Below, one piece after another: positions 4,959 to 7,823 of a DNA stretch of 7,823 nt. Numbering within the stretch: position 1 is the stretch's first letter; the number at the start of each line of letters is the position of its first letter. Origin of the DNA: Nitrososphaerota archaeon. Lineage in GTDB: Archaea; Thermoproteota; Nitrososphaeria; Nitrososphaerales; Gagatemarchaeaceae. Under the pieces are notes generated by a model. That model ran no database searches and had not been told where the DNA came from. It worked only from the letters and a program-made list of their open reading frames with translations. The stretch spans positions 1-7,823 of the forward strand of contig VBPK01000086.1 in NCBI GenBank assembly GCA_005877225.1, read 5' to 3'. The position numbers and the translations under genes are program-made.

Positions 4959-6179
4959 TTACCGCTCTAGCTTTGGGCTTGCTTCGGCCACGGTCAGCTG
5001 AGCCCAGATGACGGAGAAGAGAACCATTGTTATTGCGAAGGGGAAGACGACGCCTATGCCGAGCCCCTGCGCGAGAGCCCCGCCAAGGAGTGGCCCTGCG
5101 ACACCGCCAGCGTTCAGCCAAGAATTCTGAATTCCTACTGCCTTCCCCCTCTCCCCTTCCGATGTAACATCCGTGACCAGAGTCGTAATCGTTGTGCAGA
5201 CTACGTAAACGAGTGGGGCTACGTAAAGGAGGGCGACAAGCAACGGGTCCCGGAAGAAGAGGAAGAAGGAGACAAAGAGCACGATCTGCGCTAGTAGACC
5301 TGCCCTGATTATCGGCTTCCTACCGACCCTATCGCTCAACCTTCCCGTAGGAGCTATCGTGACTGCCCCCAATACGTATCCCAAGGTAGCTGAAATGCCC
5401 CAGAGAAACCTCGACCCTCCGAGTACTTCGACGATGTAGATCGCGGCCAGCGAAGAAAAGGCTGTTATCCCGACCATGTAGCTGAAGCAGGAGATGCAGG
5501 GCATCAGAACTCGCCTATTGCTCAAGATCTCAAGGGTCGCTATCCTGCGCGCGGAGGGGTCAGGGTCGGGAGGCTGCGGGTTCTCTTTCAGCGCGAACAA
5601 GATGATCAGAGCGGCGGTCAGTGAACCGAGACCACCAATAAGAAAAGCCGCCCTCAGATCGTACCACTGGTACGTCACTCCACCCACCAAAGCCCCAACG
5701 GCTCCTCCGGATGCTGTTGAGGCAGCCATGAGACCGAGCGAGGTTCCCCTCCTCTCAACGCCGGCAGTCACGAAGGAAGCGAATACCGGTGTTGTCGCAG
5801 CGATTAGAAGCGCGGCGGCGGACCATGCCAAGAAGATCTGCGTGAGGTCTCGCGTGAAGGCCAGGAAGAAACTGAGGGCCGCGTAGGGAAGTAATCCGAC
5901 CAGCATCAGCGGTTTGCTCCTCGAACTGCGGTCCTTCAATGCACCCCAAATTGGCGAGGCCAATATCGCACTGAGAGCCGGGACGGAGGCAACCGAAGCG
6001 GCCAGGAACTCCGAATTGCTGATCCCAAAAAGGTAGAGTGGAAGGAAGCTTATGAGAACTCCCGTCGGGATCGAACCACTGACAAGAGAAAAGTAAGCAA
6101 TCGTCGAATTCTTCAGGAGGTATTCGAAGGATGCTTCGTAAGTTGGGTAATAACTCTTCGCGAGAGAAAAGAATGACAA
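4959..6179 (-). CDS. Major facilitator superfamily transporter, drug-exporter-like
   Basis: A 406-residue membrane protein of usual MFS length, predicted to span the membrane 12 times in two six-helix halves with a loop at about residues 200-220 (PQPPDPDPSARR). The conserved loop-2/3 motif A appears in both halves: WGALKDRSSRSKP (78-90) and TGRLSDRVGRKP (278-289). Glycine-rich helix patterns GGAVGALVGG (158-167) and GGVAGPLLGG (358-367) resemble the antiporter motif C of efflux carriers. It probably exports a small molecule in exchange for protons, but the substrate cannot be predicted. The start is TTG at 6177-6179: upstream in frame there is no ATG, GTG or TTG before a TGA at 6210-6212, and no later start precedes the first helix. 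No clear SD is seen. It is divergent from the SpeE-like gene and followed after 112 bases by the codirectional secreted-protein gene. Confidence 0.92.
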   Translation of the reverse strand: MSFFSLAKSYYPTYEASFEYLLKNSTIAYFSLVSGSIPTGVLISFLPLYLFGISNSEFLAASVASVPALSAILASPIWGALKDRSSRSKPLMLVGLLPYAALSFFLAFTRDLTQIFLAWSAAALLIAATTPVFASFVTAGVERRGTSLGLMAASTASGGAVGALVGGVTYQWYDLRAAFLIGGLGSLTAALIILFALKENPQPPDPDPSARRIATLEILSNRRVLMPCISCFSYMVGITAFSSLAAIYIVEVLGGSRFLWGISATLGYVLGAVTIAPTGRLSDRVGRKPIIRAGLLAQIVLFVSFFLFFRDPLLVALLYVAPLVYVVCTTITTLVTDVTSEGERGKAVGIQNSWLNAGGVAGPLLGGALAQGLGIGVVFPFAITMVLFSVIWAQLTVAEASPKLER

Positions 6180-6296
6180 GTTTGGGATCGATGTGCCTTC
6201 GCCGGGATATCAGCCGTTCGTCGGGCGATAGGTAGCGGAGGGAGGGACGGACTCTGCCACCTTCGCGCACTTTTTCGGTCTGGAAAGAGGAAACTT

Positions 6297-6322
6297 GCGC
6301 AAGAACTGATTCGCTCTTGCGC
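6297..6322. promoter_or_regulatory. Perfect 8-bp inverted repeat in the divergent promoter region
   Basis: GCGCAAGA (6297-6304) and TCTTGCGC (6315-6322) are exact inverted copies around a 10-base spacer. The left arm is part of the 10-bp palindrome CTTGCGCAAG (6294-6303), and CTTGCGC recurs directly at 6316-6322. The element lies about 118 bases before the MFS start and 115 bases before ATG 6438, in a 258-base gap with no gene. It could be an operator shared by the two divergent genes, or an RNA hairpin. This role is inference. Confidence 0.35.
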
Positions 6323-6437
6323 GGCGCAGGATCCGTGTGTTCGTCCACTCCAGGATGAGAAGGAAGGCCCGATCGTATCTTCGATGAAACTGAAAGCTCT
6401 TATCGCGCTTGCGTGCCCTTCTGCACTCGGCAAGGTT

Positions 6438-7823
6438 ATGCTTCAGAACATCCGGTTCAATGCATGGCTCAGGGTGCAGGTCTTCGTTTCAGGTTTCGCC
6501 ATAATGGCGCTCGAGCTGCTTGGAAGTCGTCTAATAACCCCGGTCTTCGGCAACTCCACCTCGACCTGGGGGAGCCTCATAGGAGTCGTCTTGGCGGGGC
6601 TGGCCGGTGGGTACCAGTACGGAGGAAAGCTTGCCGACCGCTCGCCGACTCGCGTGAGGTTCTCGACGATCCTCTTCACAGGCGCCGTGTTCGTCATCCT
6701 GGTTCCTTTCATCGCCCCCTCAGCGCTCGCCCTCTCACTCTCCCTCGGCCTCGGCGACCGATACGGCCCCGTGCTCGCAACCACCCTGATCCTGGGGCTG
6801 CCGACCTTCCTACTGGGGATGACCTCGCCCTTCGCGCTCAGGATGGGCGCGCAGCAACTCGCCTCGCTTGGGAACCTGAGCGGGAACCTCTACTCGATCT
6901 CCACGGTCGGCAGCATCTTGGGTACCTTTGGGACGGTCTTCGTCCTGATACCGCTCTGGGACGTTCGTAGCATCATCTTCGGGCTTGGTGTGATTCTGAT
7001 GCTGGTCGCGGTTATCTGGCTGCCCAGGTTCTCCGTGATCATCGCCGCGCTCTTCATCCTGCTGCTCGCCACCTCCGCAACCTCGACCTTGACGCAAGTG
7101 ATTGCCCGCTCGGGTTCCGTCGTCTACGAGAAGGAGACCCCCTACAGCCTCCTCGATGTCGTCGACCTCGACACTCGGCGGACGCTCTACCTCAACGGTC
7201 TTCCCCAGAGCGCGATGGACATCAACGACCCCACTCGCCTCGTCTATGCCTACACGGCCTTCTTCAACTTCGGCTTCGTAATCAACCCTGACCTGAAAGA
7301 CGTCTTGTTCGTCGGTGGCGGTGGCTTCTCGGGCCCCAAGTACTTCCTTTCCACCCATCCCGGGGTGCAAGTGGACGTAGCAGAGATTGACCCCGACGTC
7401 ATCGAGACTGCGCGAAAGTACTTCGCAGTCAATCCCGACCCCCGCCTCAACGTCTTCAACGAAGACGGCCGGCTCTATCTGTCGGAGACTGGCAAGACCT
7501 ACGACCTGATTGTACTCGATGCCTATGCGAAGAGCTACGTGCCTTTTCATCTGCTTACGAGGGAGTTCATGCAGCTGGTCGCCTCTCATCTCTCGCCCAA
7601 CGGAGTCGTGATTTCGAACCTGATCGGATCCTTGGTGGGAGATACCTCGAACCTGGTTCGGGCCGCCTACAAGACGGCATCAGACGTCTTTCCGAATTCG
7701 ATCGTCTTCGCGACCCAGAAGTTCGGTGGTTTCGTGCAGAACGTCATCCTGGTCTACGACAAGGCCGCCTCCCCGCGGCTGACCGCGCTGTTGAATAATA
7801 GGACTGCTTCTGCAGGCGAGTAT
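6438..7823 (+). CDS. Membrane protein fused to a spermidine-synthase-like (SpeE fold) domain, 3' partial
   Basis: The frame is open from ATG 6438 to the right edge (462 residues, no stop). The N-terminal part, about 1-220, is a membrane domain with roughly seven to eight helices. It includes VFVSGFAIMALELLGSRL (15-32) and the family-typical GGYQYGGKLADR (57-68). The C-terminal part, about 228-462, has the SpeE/methyltransferase fold: YEKETPYSLLDVVD (230-243), the nucleotide loop FVGGGGFSG (291-299), AEIDPDVIETARKYF with the ribose-binding acidic E316, EDGRLYL (D343-G344) and LDAY (D361). True spermidine synthases have GGGDG in the loop. Here the Asp is replaced (GGGGF), and the DSxDP active-site segment is DAYAKSY, so polyamine synthesis is doubtful. 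Members of this fused family are widespread with unknown substrate. ATG 6384 in frame would add 18 residues, but neither start has a strong SD. Codon use is strongly C-ending. Confidence 0.88.
   Translation, partial: MLQNIRFNAWLRVQVFVSGFAIMALELLGSRLITPVFGNSTSTWGSLIGVVLAGLAGGYQYGGKLADRSPTRVRFSTILFTGAVFVILVPFIAPSALALSLSLGLGDRYGPVLATTLILGLPTFLLGMTSPFALRMGAQQLASLGNLSGNLYSISTVGSILGTFGTVFVLIPLWDVRSIIFGLGVILMLVAVIWLPRFSVIIAALFILLLATSATSTLTQVIARSGSVVYEKETPYSLLDVVDLDTRRTLYLNGLPQSAMDINDPTRLVYAYTAFFNFGFVINPDLKDVLFVGGGGFSGPKYFLSTHPGVQVDVAEIDPDVIETARKYFAVNPDPRLNVFNEDGRLYLSETGKTYDLIVLDAYAKSYVPFHLLTREFMQLVASHLSPNGVVISNLIGSLVGDTSNLVRAAYKTASDVFPNSIVFATQKFGGFVQNVILVYDKAASPRLTALLNNRTASAGEY

Noticed and set aside
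5755..6348. Minus-strand open frame of 197 codons overlapping the MFS N-terminal region
   Set aside because: It is a different frame from the transporter, with Arg/Pro/Ser-rich sequence and no motif.
6413..6970. Plus-strand open frame of 185 codons at the start of the SpeE-like gene
   Set aside because: It is Arg/Pro/His-rich and out of frame with the recognisable membrane domain that covers the same bases.
6810..7589. Long minus-strand open frame of 259 codons opposite the SpeE-like gene
   Set aside because: Asp/Glu/Arg/Gln-rich with no hydrophobic core or motif. It is the antisense shadow of a frame with clear SpeE motifs and strong C-ending codons.

Overview
The window looks like a stretch of an archaeal chromosome, probably a metagenome-derived member of the Thermoproteota (TACK) lineage. 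This is an inference from three things: a small archaeal-type winged-helix protein translationally coupled by a GTGA overlap, frequent GTG/TTG starts, and near-absent leaders on several genes. Nothing here fixes the lineage more closely. No tRNA, rRNA, CRISPR array, transposase or phage gene was seen.

Layout. (1) Positions 1-971, + strand: the 3' part of a membrane/coiled-coil protein whose frame is open through the left edge, coupled to a small winged-helix DNA-binding protein. (2) 1052-2038, +: a zinc-independent MDR-family oxidoreductase (quinone-reductase type). Its upstream ATG (968) overlaps the previous stop, but the family N-terminus starts at 1052. (3) 2204-3010, -: proC, pyrroline-5-carboxylate reductase, the last step of proline synthesis. 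It has a TTG start and a plausible TATA box and Shine-Dalgarno. (4) 3340-3789, +: a small soluble helical protein that resembles a cytochrome-c-like family but lacks the heme-attachment cysteines. It is flanked almost symmetrically by two imperfect 21-bp direct repeats. (5) 3973-4846, -: a secreted protein with an emfourin-like N-terminal domain, broken by an apparent one-base frameshift at a run of five C. (6) 4959-6179, -: a 12-helix MFS exporter-like transporter. (7) 6438 to the right edge, +: a membrane protein with an N-terminal multi-helix domain fused to a spermidine-synthase-like (SpeE fold) methyltransferase-type domain. It runs off the window with no stop.

The genes do not form one pathway. 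The only clear transcriptional unit is the membrane protein plus winged-helix pair, possibly with the oxidoreductase. The MFS gene and the secreted-protein gene are codirectional with a 112-bp gap and might be cotranscribed. The MFS and SpeE-like genes are divergent, and their shared upstream region contains a perfect 8-bp inverted repeat. By eye, the right end is richer in C-ending codons and GC than the left two kilobases, where the oxidoreductase uses many A-ending and AGA/AGG codons.

I did not find a clearly new multi-gene system. The best leads are the heme-motif-less cytochrome-like protein with its flanking repeats, the SpeE-like fusion with a changed nucleotide-binding loop, and the frameshifted secreted protein.
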